From NCBI GenBank assembly GCA_009778945.1, contig WRFF01000022.1, positions 1-15,321 on the forward strand: a stretch of 15,321 nt of DNA. Direction: 5' to 3'. Below, piece by piece: positions 1 through 6,869 of the stretch (its first letter is position 1; every line of letters starts with the position of its first letter). Source of the stretch: Clostridiales bacterium. Its GTDB lineage: Bacteria > Bacillota > Clostridia > Peptostreptococcales > Anaerovoracaceae. The position numbers and the translations under genes were made by a program. The notes below the pieces were generated by a model. It saw only the letters and a list, made by a program, of their open reading frames with translations. It made no database searches and was not told the origin of the DNA.

Positions 1-281
1 CGCCACAGTCCCCGCAGAAACGAGACAAGCAGCGCGGTCCCTGTCACGCCGTCCACGTCATAATCCCCGTAAACGCAAATTTTCTTTCCCGTTTGCAAGG
101 CTCCCGTCAAAAAATCCGCCGCCGCTTCCATATCCGGGAGCAGCAGCGGATCATAGGTCAGCTTCGGTTTTTCGCTCAGGTATTCGCGGACCGCCTCGTC
201 TCCGGTGATTCCGCGGCCGGCCAGCACTTTTCTGACGATCTCTTCAGGGTTTCGGCTTAATGTCTCCGTTTTTTCGATCAA
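1..281 (-). CDS. recJ: Single-stranded-DNA exonuclease RecJ, N-terminal part (runs off window)
   Basis: The 93 visible residues are the N-terminus of a RecJ-type DHH-superfamily exonuclease, which degrades single-stranded DNA 5' to 3' in recombination and repair. The diagnostic segment is VYGDYDVDGVTGTALL near residues 67-82; its aspartates form the first metal-binding motif of the family. Upstream is the usual RecJ lead-in, with a short helix ending in LAGRGI. No ATG fits this frame; the likeliest start is TTG at 281, 7 nt after the stop of the preceding M23 gene, with only a weak purine stretch (AGAGA) as ribosome site. Translation probably depends on coupling to the upstream gene. The C-terminal DHHA1 and OB domains lie outside the window. 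The identity is well supported, the start less so. Confidence 0.85.
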   Translation of the reverse strand, partial: MIEKTETLSRNPEEIVRKVLAGRGITGDEAVREYLSEKPKLTYDPLLLPDMEAAADFLTGALQTGKKICVYGDYDVDGVTGTALLVSFLRGLW

Positions 282-288
282 TGTTTCT

Positions 289-1509
289 CTATAGATAGTT
301 CATGGGGTTTACCGCCGTTCCATTCACATACACCCCGAAATGGACGTGCGGCCCGGTGCTTTCTCCGGTCGAGCCGGCATAGGAAATCACCTGCCCGCGC
401 GTCACGTGTTGTCCCACCGAAACCGCCAGCGACTGATTGTGCCCGTAGAGCGTGACGATATCCTTGCCGCTGCTGTCGACGCCGTGATCGATCATAACCG
501 CGTTGCCGTAGCCGCCGTACCAGCTCGCCGTAATGACAACGCCGTCCGCCGCCGCGTGTACCGGCGTTCCGTAAGGGACGCCGATATCGATCCCCGGGTG
601 GTTCTCCGGCAGTCTCGTTATGGGATTGATGCGCGGCCCGAATCCGCACGTGATCGGGCCCTGTACCGGCCATGACAGCACGCCGCCGCTGTATACCCCG
701 GTGCCCGTGCGGTTGGCTAACTCCGCCTCGATTTGTTTGGACGCCGCCTCTTCCGCCGCGATATTGTCAACGGCGGCGTCGCGAATGGCTTTCTGCGCCG
801 CCTCGGCGGTCGCAAGCTGGGATTTCTTTGTCACAAGGCTTGCCTGGGTTTGTTCCATCGCCGTTTCCTCGGAAACAAGCTGCGTTTGAATCGTTTCAAG
901 GCCTTTTTTAGCGGTCTCCAAAGCGCCCAATTTTTGCTGCATCTCCGTAAGCAGTCCCTGATCGCTTTTGTTGATCGTCTGGATCATATCGAGATTGGAG
1001 AGAAAGTCCGTGATATTCTCGGAGCCGAGCAGCACGACGAGCACATTGTCGTTGTCCGTCTCGTACATCACACGCAGCCTTTGATCCAAATCGCTGTTCT
1101 GGTTGGTGATATCCCGATCCATCTGGGTGATCTGGGCCTTCTTCGCGTCAATCTGCGTATTGTAATCCGTGATCTTTGCCTGTTGCGCCGTGATCTGCGC
1201 CTGCTGCGCCGTGATCTGTCCGTTCAGGGTCGTGATCGTTGTCGCGATCGTATTCAGGGTCGTGACCGCCGTGTCATAATCTTTTTGCGCGGCGGCCAGA
1301 TTGTTTTGTATATTTCTCAGATCCTGGCTCAACTGGTCGTTCGACTCGCCGCCCAGAGAGGACGTATCCGCCGCAAAGGCCGGAGACGGCGCCGCCGCCG
1401 GCAGCGCAAAAGCAACTGCGGAAACCACGCAGACAAAAAGGCCGGCGATCCGCATCCGGAAGATTCTTTTTTTCTTATGAAAATTTTTAATTTTTTTCTT
1501 ATTTTCCAT
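289..1509 (-). CDS. Secreted coiled-coil M23 peptidoglycan endopeptidase, copy 2
   Basis: This 406-residue protein has a basic N-terminus and one hydrophobic segment (about 20-40), with likely signal cleavage after AFA near residue 46. A long coiled coil follows (about 55-265, rich in Q, A, T and I), then a C-terminal M23/LytM domain (about 278-406). Zinc and catalytic residues look intact: H304 and D308 (HPGID), H357 (GHNQ), and H388 and H390 (GPHVHF). M23 enzymes cut peptide cross-links in peptidoglycan. The layout is that of FtsX-partnered hydrolases or activators (EnvC, PcsB and CwlO are analogues), and the gene is in the ftsEX unit. Start choice: ATG at 1509 lies 2 nt after the TAA of the upstream paralogue, has no clear Shine-Dalgarno and starts the basic signal-peptide region; longer N-termini read into the paralogue. 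It probably arose by duplication of that neighbour. Confidence 0.9.
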   Translation of the reverse strand: MENKKKIKNFHKKKRIFRMRIAGLFVCVVSAVAFALPAAAPSPAFAADTSSLGGESNDQLSQDLRNIQNNLAAAQKDYDTAVTTLNTIATTITTLNGQITAQQAQITAQQAKITDYNTQIDAKKAQITQMDRDITNQNSDLDQRLRVMYETDNDNVLVVLLGSENITDFLSNLDMIQTINKSDQGLLTEMQQKLGALETAKKGLETIQTQLVSEETAMEQTQASLVTKKSQLATAEAAQKAIRDAAVDNIAAEEAASKQIEAELANRTGTGVYSGGVLSWPVQGPITCGFGPRINPITRLPENHPGIDIGVPYGTPVHAAADGVVITASWYGGYGNAVMIDHGVDSSGKDIVTLYGHNQSLAVSVGQHVTRGQVISYAGSTGESTGPHVHFGVYVNGTAVNPMNYL

Positions 1510-1511
1510 GT

Positions 1512-2693
1512 TTACAGGTAGTTCATCGGATTCTGCGGCACGCCGTTCAAACGCACCTCGAAATGGACATGCGGCCCGGTGCTGTTCCCGGTCGACCCCG
1601 CGTAGGAAATCACCTGCCCGCGCGCCACGACCTGCCCGGCCGAGCACGCGAACGACTGGTTGTGCCCGTAAAGCGTGACGATCCCGCTCCCGTTATCGAT
1701 CATGACCAGATTGCCGTAGCCGCCGTACCAACTGGCGCTGATCACGACGCCGTCCGCCGCCGCGTGTACCGGCGTTCCGTACGGTACGCCGATATCGATC
1801 CCCGCATGCAGGGCATACACTCCCGTAGCGGGATCGACGCGCATCCCGAACGTACTCGTGATCGGGCCCTGTACCGGCCAGGACAGCGCGCCTCCGCCGT
1901 ATGTCCAGGTAGTCTTGCGCGCGGCCAGTTCCGATTCGATTTGTTTGGATGACGCCTCCATCGCTGCGATGTTCTCCACAGCGGCGTCGCGAATAGCCTT
2001 CTGCGCCGCTTCGGTGGTTGCAAGCTGGGATTTCTTCGATACAAGACTCGCTTGAGTCTGTTCCAGCGCCGTTTCCTCGGAAACAAGCTGTGTTTGAATC
2101 GTTTCAAGGTCTTTTTTAGCTGTCTCCAAAGCGCTCAATTTTTGCTGCATCTCCGAGAGCAAGTTCTGATCGCTTTTGTTGATTGTCTGGATCATATCGA
2201 GATTGGAGAGAAAGTCCACAATGTTTTCCGAGCCAAACAATACAACGAGCATATTGTCGTTGTCTGTTTCATACATCACGCGCAGCCTTTGGTTCAGGTT
2301 GCTGTTCTGGTCGGTGATGTCCGTATCCATCTGGGTGATCTGGGTTTTCTTTGTATCGATCTGCGTGTTGTAATCCGTGATCTTTGCCTGCTGGGCCGTG
2401 ATCTTCGCCTGCTGGTCCGCGATCTGTCCGTTCAGGGTTGTGATCGTTGTCGCAATCACATTCAAAGTCTTGACCGCCGTGTCGTAATCCTTTTGCGCAG
2501 CGGCCAGATTTTTCTGTATGTTTTCCAGATCGCTGTTCAGTTGATCATTCGACTTGCCGCTCAGGGAATCCGTCGCAAAGGCCGGGGACGGCGCCATCGC
2601 GGGCAGCGCAAAAGCAACCGTGGAGACCACGCAAACCAAAAGGACGGCGGCCTGCGTCCGGAAGAGTCTTTTGTTCTTATGAAAATTTAGCAT
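1512..2693 (-). CDS. Secreted coiled-coil M23 peptidoglycan endopeptidase, copy 1
   Basis: This 393-residue protein is directly downstream of ftsX. It has a signal peptide (hydrophobic about 14-32, probable cleavage after AFA at 40), a coiled coil (about 48-258) and an M23 domain (about 268-393). Metal and catalytic residues are present: H296, D300, H344, H375 and H377. EnvC-type activators have lost such residues, so this copy should be an active endopeptidase. By position it is the natural partner of the FtsX extracellular domain. Start choice: GGAG at 2702-2705 is 8 nt from ATG 2693 but only 2 nt from ATG 2699. The latter overlaps the ftsX stop as ATGA and would add two residues. It is closely similar to the next gene over nearly the full length, with the same coiled-coil register and the same GSEN and SNLDMIQTINKSDQ segments. 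Confidence 0.9.
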   Translation of the reverse strand: MLNFHKNKRLFRTQAAVLLVCVVSTVAFALPAMAPSPAFATDSLSGKSNDQLNSDLENIQKNLAAAQKDYDTAVKTLNVIATTITTLNGQIADQQAKITAQQAKITDYNTQIDTKKTQITQMDTDITDQNSNLNQRLRVMYETDNDNMLVVLFGSENIVDFLSNLDMIQTINKSDQNLLSEMQQKLSALETAKKDLETIQTQLVSEETALEQTQASLVSKKSQLATTEAAQKAIRDAAVENIAAMEASSKQIESELAARKTTWTYGGGALSWPVQGPITSTFGMRVDPATGVYALHAGIDIGVPYGTPVHAAADGVVISASWYGGYGNLVMIDNGSGIVTLYGHNQSFACSAGQVVARGQVISYAGSTGNSTGPHVHFEVRLNGVPQNPMNYL

Positions 2694-2695
2694 CC

Positions 2696-3583
2696 TCATT
2701 TCTCCAGGAAACGGCGAATCGAGATGATGGACCCGCAGGCCCCGACGCTGACGCCGATCGCCGCAAAGATGATCGCGAGGTTGAAATTCAGAAAACTTTC
2801 GTTTACGAAGCTGTTTGACATCAGGAGCAAAAAGTCCGAACCGAACCGTGCGATGAAATAGTGGTACAGCACCCCGACCACAACCGACGCAATGGCTGCC
2901 GCAATCAGGCCAAGCACCACGCCTTCGAGCAGGAAAGGCCCGCGTATAAACCAATTCGTCGCGCCTACATAGCGCATGATAGAGATCTCCCGTTCCCGCG
3001 CGAGCACGGTGAGTTTGATCGTATTGGAAACCACAAGGATCGAAATGAAGATCAGGACGAGGATAATGATAAGCGAGACGATCTGCACCACCCGCGTGAT
3101 CTGAAGGAGCTTGTCAACCGTATCCTGGCTGTAACTCACCTTTTCCACACCGCTCATCGTCTTCACGTGATCGACGATCGACGTCGCCTGATTGAGGTCG
3201 GAGATATTGATGATTACGCTGTTTGGCAGCGGGTTCGACTGCAGCCGGTCGAGCAGGCCCGCGTTTGCGCCCCATTTCACCTTCCACTGCTGAAGCGCCT
3301 CTTCGCGCGACAGATACGACGTACCCGACACGCCGGACAGTTTTTCGATCTGCGATTGGAGCTGCGCCGCCTGGTCCTTGGCCACATCATCTTGCAGGTA
3401 TACCTGCACCTGATCGAAATCCTGTTTGATCCCTTCCGTCATATTGTTAATGTTCACAACGATCACAAAGAAAATGCCAAGCACCAAAAGGATCGCGGTA
3501 ATCGACGCGAGCGACGCCGCCGTCATCGCCTTGTTGCGGCCAATCTGCAGAAAAGCCTGCTTGAACGCAAGAAACACTCTCAT
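2696..3583 (-). CDS. ftsX: Cell division ABC transporter permease FtsX
   Basis: This 295-residue membrane protein is of usual FtsX length. It has a cytoplasmic N-terminus, TM1 (about 22-45), an extracellular domain (about 46-165) and three more membrane segments (about 166-189, 219-242, 268-288). The conserved cytoplasmic loop LAREREISIMRYVGAT (about 195-209) is the MacB/FtsX signature that couples to the ATPase. FtsX transports nothing; with FtsE it transmits ATP-driven shape changes to peptidoglycan hydrolases outside the cell, and two M23 candidates follow directly. The ATG at 3583 shares its A with the ftsE stop (TGATG), indicating translational coupling. Starting 12 codons further upstream would add residues lacking family character that overlap ftsE. 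Confidence 0.95.
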   Translation of the reverse strand: MRVFLAFKQAFLQIGRNKAMTAASLASITAILLVLGIFFVIVVNINNMTEGIKQDFDQVQVYLQDDVAKDQAAQLQSQIEKLSGVSGTSYLSREEALQQWKVKWGANAGLLDRLQSNPLPNSVIINISDLNQATSIVDHVKTMSGVEKVSYSQDTVDKLLQITRVVQIVSLIIILVLIFISILVVSNTIKLTVLAREREISIMRYVGATNWFIRGPFLLEGVVLGLIAAAIASVVVGVLYHYFIARFGSDFLLLMSNSFVNESFLNFNLAIIFAAIGVSVGACGSIISIRRFLEK

Positions 3584-4317
3584 CAGATCGGCAGCGCCTC
3601 CTCCGACGCGGGGCGGCAAACGACGGGATCGTCGTCCATCTCCGGGTGATACAGGCCGCCAAGTTCATCGCGCACGATCCTGCCGCCGCGAATGGCCACC
3701 ACGCGCTTGTTCATCGCGTTGACGATCTCGCGGCTGTGCGTCACCATCAGGACGGTCGTGCCGCGCCGGTTGATCTGCTCAAGCAGCCGCATGATCTCCC
3801 ACCCCGTGTCAGGATCGAGATTGCCCGTCGGCTCGTCCGCGATCAGGACGTCCGGGTTGTTGATGATCGCGCGCGCGATCGCGACGCGCTGCTGTTCGCC
3901 GATGGAGATCTCGTTCGGCAGCTTCTCCGCTTCCGCCGTCAGCCCGACAAGCTCAAGCGCCTGCGGCACCTGCCGTTTGATGGCGCGGGCGGGCCGGTGC
4001 ACAATTTCCATCGCGAACGCGATATTTTCGTAGATCGTTTTTTTGGGCAGCAGGCTGAAATCCTGAAAGACGATGCCCATGCTGCGCCGGTGTCCCGGAA
4101 TCAAGCGCGGCGGCAGCTTTGTGATGTCATAATCCTTATAATAAATATGCCCTTTGTCCACGTCCAAAAGTTTGAGCATAAGTTTGACAAAGGTCGATTT
4201 GCCCGCGCCGGAAGGGCCGACGAGAAAGACGAATTCTCCATCGCCCACCGTAATGCTGATATTATCCACGCCGACATTGGCGCCGTAATGCTTCGTGACA
4301 TCTTTAAATTCAATCAT
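3583..4317 (-). CDS. ftsE: Cell division ABC transporter ATPase FtsE
   Basis: This 244-residue ABC ATPase is the cytoplasmic partner of FtsX. Visible motifs are Walker A GPSGAGKS (34-41), Q-loop VFQDF (Q85), Walker B VLIADEP (157-163) with the FtsE-typical TGNLD, and H-loop MVTH (H194). The signature helix reads ISIGEQQRVAIARA (137-150); most FtsE proteins have LSGGEQQRV, so the third signature position is Ile instead of Gly. The C-terminus extends about 15-20 residues past usual FtsE length with an acidic tail (EMDDD). ATG 4317 is chosen because MIEFKDVTK is the family N-terminus and GGAG lies 10 nt upstream at 4328-4331. It is the first gene of the ftsEX-M23-M23-recJ unit. Confidence 0.95.
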   Translation of the reverse strand: MIEFKDVTKHYGANVGVDNISITVGDGEFVFLVGPSGAGKSTFVKLMLKLLDVDKGHIYYKDYDITKLPPRLIPGHRRSMGIVFQDFSLLPKKTIYENIAFAMEIVHRPARAIKRQVPQALELVGLTAEAEKLPNEISIGEQQRVAIARAIINNPDVLIADEPTGNLDPDTGWEIMRLLEQINRRGTTVLMVTHSREIVNAMNKRVVAIRGGRIVRDELGGLYHPEMDDDPVVCRPASEEALPI

Positions 4318-4339
4318 TATAGAAAAACTCCATGTTCGT

Positions 4340-4368
4340 ATTTTACCCGCAGAGGCTTGGGGAACCAA
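4340..4368 (-). promoter_or_regulatory. Candidate promoter for the ftsE operon
   Basis: On the minus strand TTGGTT (4368-4363) and TAAAAT (4345-4340) are separated by 17 bp, a fair vegetative sigma-factor pattern. The predicted start near 4333 gives a short leader that still includes the GGAG ribosome site of ftsE. It matches the consensus less well than the promoter facing the other way in the same gap. Confidence 0.4.
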
Positions 4369-4441
4369 CAAAATCCCGCCTACAATTCCGTTACAGGTGC
4401 ATTACATAACGTTTCCCGGGGAAACTTCCTATTCTTCGTAT

Positions 4442-4470
4442 TTGACAAAATTTATTTAACCTTCTATAAT
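4442..4470 (+). promoter_or_regulatory. Consensus promoter TTGACA-17-TATAAT
   Basis: TTGACA (4442-4447) and TATAAT (4465-4470) have a spacer of exactly 17 bp in an AT-rich stretch, a perfect match to the housekeeping promoter consensus. Transcription should begin near 4476-4478, only 2-4 nt before the ATG at 4480, so the mRNA would be leaderless or nearly so. No ribosome binding site fits between promoter and start. Confidence 0.8.
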
Positions 4471-4479
4471 ATTCCAATA

Positions 4480-5325
4480 ATGAATATCGAACGGGAAGAT
4501 CGAAGATTAATACGGCGATTGTCGCGCGAAACCCCGATACAAAACGGCGCGCGGCCGGAGAAAACGCGGAAGATCGGCGTCGTCGGCGCCTGTGCGGGCG
4601 CGGGCGTCACCACGGTCGTTTTCGCGCTTGCGGAATACCTCGCGGCGCAGCGGCGGCCGGCGCATGCCCGGGGAAGGAAGCTGCCGGAGAAACCTGTCGG
4701 CGTACTTGAGCTGCGGGCGGACGCAGGCTCGCTCGCGGGCTGCCCGTATGACAAGCTCGGCGCAGACCGGCATTTCGCGGGAAGAAATTACGTCGCTTTT
4801 CATCGCCTTGCCGCGGACGGAATCCCTTGCGGAGGGCTGTTCAATATCAGCGGCGGCGTGAACTGGGCGCTGCGGCTGCCCGCCGCCGGGCAGCCGGACG
4901 AACCCCTCCCCGTTTCTGCGCTTTTACGCCTGGCGGACGCTGTGCCCGGCGATCCTCTGTTTTGCGATATTGCATCTTCCGCAGGCCGTGAAGTCCTTGC
5001 GGAACTCCTCGCGGATATGCACCAAATTGTCTGCATCGTTGATCCCCTTCCCTCTCGGCTGCTTGCTTCGCCGGAGCGCATCGGCTATATCCGCGCCGCC
5101 GAAGCGCGCGGCAATCCGGTCGTTTGGGTCGTTAACAAGATGAACGCGGGCGTCAACCGAAAGGAACTCTTCCGCTTCCTCGCGCTGAAAGATCCGGTTT
5201 TTCTCCCGGCGCTGCCGGCGGAAACCCTTTACACTACAGAATACGCCTGCCGCTCCGTTGCCGCCGAACCGTCTTTCGCGCCGGCCTTTGCGGAAATTAT
5301 CGCGCGTCTTTGGGGGAAACTTTGA
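4480..5325 (+). CDS. MinD/ParA-like P-loop protein with degenerate Walker A
   Basis: This 281-residue soluble protein resembles the SIMIBI (MinD/ParA) fold. It opens with strand and loop IGVVGACAGAGVTTVVFALAEYLA (split: IGVVGACAG, 32-40; AGVTTVVFALAEYLA, 41-55). Compared with the KGGxGKTT deviant Walker A of MinD/ParA, both lysines are gone (C39 and V44), while the glycines and Thr-Thr remain. Further matching elements are VLELRADAGSL (76-85), a Walker B-like strand LFCDIASSAGREV (160-172) and VVNKMNAGV (217-225), which resembles the base-contacting Asn-Lys segment. It may bind nucleotide weakly or not hydrolyse it. The ATG at 4480 sits directly behind the consensus promoter; longer upstream reading frames cross ftsE antisense and are not real. 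No specific family is recognised, and partition or septum-site roles are only an analogy. Confidence 0.75.
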   Translation: MNIEREDRRLIRRLSRETPIQNGARPEKTRKIGVVGACAGAGVTTVVFALAEYLAAQRRPAHARGRKLPEKPVGVLELRADAGSLAGCPYDKLGADRHFAGRNYVAFHRLAADGIPCGGLFNISGGVNWALRLPAAGQPDEPLPVSALLRLADAVPGDPLFCDIASSAGREVLAELLADMHQIVCIVDPLPSRLLASPERIGYIRAAEARGNPVVWVVNKMNAGVNRKELFRFLALKDPVFLPALPAETLYTTEYACRSVAAEPSFAPAFAEIIARLWGKL

Positions 5326-5336
5326 TTCAATTGGTG

Positions 5337-5342
5337 TATAAT
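5337..5342 (+). promoter_or_regulatory. Possible -10 element upstream of the dihydropyrimidinase
   Basis: TATAAT occurs 12 nt after the stop of the P-loop gene. No convincing -35 lies 16-18 bp upstream, so this is weak. If used, transcription would start near 5349 and give a leader of about 113 nt carrying the two inverted repeats that follow. Confidence 0.3.
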
Positions 5343-5355
5343 TTGAAGGCTTGGT

Positions 5356-5376
5356 TCGATTCATGAAACGAATCGA
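5356..5376. repeat. Perfect 7-bp inverted repeat, operator-like
   Basis: TCGATTC (5356-5362) and GAATCGA (5370-5376) are perfect inverted copies around a 7-nt centre (ATGAAAC). There is no T-run after it, so it is not a standard terminator. Its place just downstream of a possible -10 fits an operator for a dimeric regulator or an RNA hairpin in the leader. Function is unknown. Confidence 0.5.
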
Positions 5377-5389
5377 TGGCAGATCTCAT

Positions 5390-5428
5390 GCAGCGATTCC
5401 CAAACATTGATTTTGCGGAATCTGCTGC
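5390..5428. repeat. Palindromic intergenic repeat, copy A
   Basis: The core at 5395-5422 begins GATTCCCAAA and ends GATTTTGCGGAATC, matching copy B at 10243-10272 apart from a 2-nt length difference and a few central changes. Outer arms GATTCC and GGAATC pair, and in this copy GCAGC/GCTGC extends the stem with one bulged T, giving 11 pairs. It lies 34 nt before the dihydropyrimidinase start codon. Confidence 0.7.
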
Positions 5429-5461
5429 CGGAAAAAACATATGCACGGAAAGGAGTAGATC

Positions 5462-6856
5462 ATGTCAAACAAAATTCTTTTTAAAGGCGGAAAAGTCGTG
5501 ACGGATTCCGGCGCATTCAAAGCCGATGTCGCGGTTACCGACGAAAAAATCACCGCGGTCGCAACCGCAATCAAGCCTTCGCCGGACATGCAGGTCATCG
5601 ACTGTCGCGGGAAGCTCATACTTCCCGGCGCAATTGACGCGCACACGCATCTCGCCATGCCATTTGGCGGCACCATTTCCACGGACGATTATGAGACCGG
5701 CACAAGGTCGGCGGCTTGCGGCGGGACGACGACGGTCTTTGATTTCGCCATGCAAGACTTTGACGAGACTTTCCCGGACACGGTCAAGCGGCGCGACGCG
5801 CTTGCCTCCGTGCAGGCAACCGTCGATTATTCGTTCCATCTCGCCGTCAAGGACGTGAAGGGCAAGCTGCTCTACACGATGGAGGACGCGGTCAAGATGG
5901 GCGTACCGAGTTTCAAGGTCTTCATGGTCTACGATTTCGGCGTGACGGACGGCGTTTTCTACGAGGTGCTCGACCACAGCAAGCGCATCGGCGCGCTGCT
6001 CGGCGTACACGCGGAGAACAACGAGCTCGTGAATTATTTCACGAACAAATTTGTTTCGGAGAAAAAGATGGATCCGTGGTATCACTACATGTCCAGGCCG
6101 GAGAAGGTCGAGGGCGAAGCCGATGTGCGCGCAATCAATCTCGCGAAAGCCGCGGGCGCTCCCCTCTACATCGTGCATCTCGCGGACAAGCAGGGCGTGG
6201 ACGCCGTCACGGCGGCGCGCGACGAAGGCTTCCCGATCTTTGCGGAGACCTGCCCGCAGTACCTGTATTTCACGAGCGACGTCTACAAGCGGCCGGACGC
6301 GCGCAATTTTGTATGCTCGCCGCCGATGAAGGGCAAAGAATCGCAGAATGCGATTTGGGACGCGATCGCGCGCGGCGACATTTCGACCGTCGCGACCGAT
6401 CACTGCCCCTTCCTGCAGAAGGAAAAAGATTGGGGCAAGAAAGATTTCCGCCTCATTCCGAACGGCTGCGCCGGCGTCGAAAATATGTATCCGTACATGC
6501 TTTCCGAGGCGAACAAAGGGCGCCTCTCGTTCAGCAAGGTCGTCGAACTCTGCTCGACGAATGTGGCAAAAATCTTTGGGCTCTCGTATTGCAAGGGCGC
6601 CATTGAGGCCGGGCGTGACGCGGACATCGTCGTCTACGATCCGAAGAAGCGCTTCACCGTCACGAATAAGGCTATGCACGGCGCGACCGACCATACGATC
6701 TGGGAAGGCGCGGAGCTTAAGGGCTATCCGGAACAGACCTGGAGCCGCGGGCGCCTGGTCTTCAAGGACGGAAAATTCCTTGGCAAAAAAGGCGAAGGAA
6801 AATTCATCGCCTGCAAACCGATCCATCTGAAGACGCCGGATTTGAACAATATTTAA
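5462..6856 (+). CDS. hydA: Dihydropyrimidinase / hydantoinase (cyclic amidohydrolase)
   Basis: This 464-residue protein has the normal length of the D-hydantoinase/dihydropyrimidinase family, which opens 5,6-dihydrouracil or hydantoin rings to N-carbamoyl amino acids using two zinc ions. All expected metal ligands are visible: H61 and H63 (DAHTHLAM), carboxylated-lysine candidate K152 (SFKVFMVY), H183 (GVHAEN), H239 (YIVHLAD) and D313 (ATDHCPF). Y157 fits the conserved substrate-binding tyrosine. The start has a strong AGGAG at 5451-5455, 6 nt from the ATG. A 13-nt gap to the M24 peptidase suggests one operon. No dihydropyrimidine dehydrogenase or carbamoyl-amidohydrolase is in the window, so the true substrate (dihydrouracil, hydantoins or another cyclic imide) stays open. 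Confidence 0.93.
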   Translation: MSNKILFKGGKVVTDSGAFKADVAVTDEKITAVATAIKPSPDMQVIDCRGKLILPGAIDAHTHLAMPFGGTISTDDYETGTRSAACGGTTTVFDFAMQDFDETFPDTVKRRDALASVQATVDYSFHLAVKDVKGKLLYTMEDAVKMGVPSFKVFMVYDFGVTDGVFYEVLDHSKRIGALLGVHAENNELVNYFTNKFVSEKKMDPWYHYMSRPEKVEGEADVRAINLAKAAGAPLYIVHLADKQGVDAVTAARDEGFPIFAETCPQYLYFTSDVYKRPDARNFVCSPPMKGKESQNAIWDAIARGDISTVATDHCPFLQKEKDWGKKDFRLIPNGCAGVENMYPYMLSEANKGRLSFSKVVELCSTNVAKIFGLSYCKGAIEAGRDADIVVYDPKKRFTVTNKAMHGATDHTIWEGAELKGYPEQTWSRGRLVFKDGKFLGKKGEGKFIACKPIHLKTPDLNNI

Positions 6857-6869
6857 CAGCGGAGTTTGT

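Larger units (their letters stand above)
289..2693 (-). repeat. Tandem gene duplication of the M23 peptidase (two units of about 1.2 kb)
   Basis: The two adjacent M23 genes form a head-to-tail direct repeat in which signal peptide, coiled coil and catalytic domain align almost without gaps. DNA similarity is evident by eye through the coiled-coil region, for example around 890-1100 and 2090-2300. The most diverged parts are the extreme N-termini and the loop before the HxxxD motif: INPITRLPENHPGID in copy 2, VDPATGVYALHAGID in copy 1. Such a repeat can recombine, gaining or losing a copy. Confidence 0.85.

Noticed and set aside
3646..4479. N-terminal extension of the P-loop protein into the region opposite ftsE
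   Set aside because: The extension is antisense to ftsE and the promoter lies inside it; the ATG at 4480 fits the promoter and the fold.
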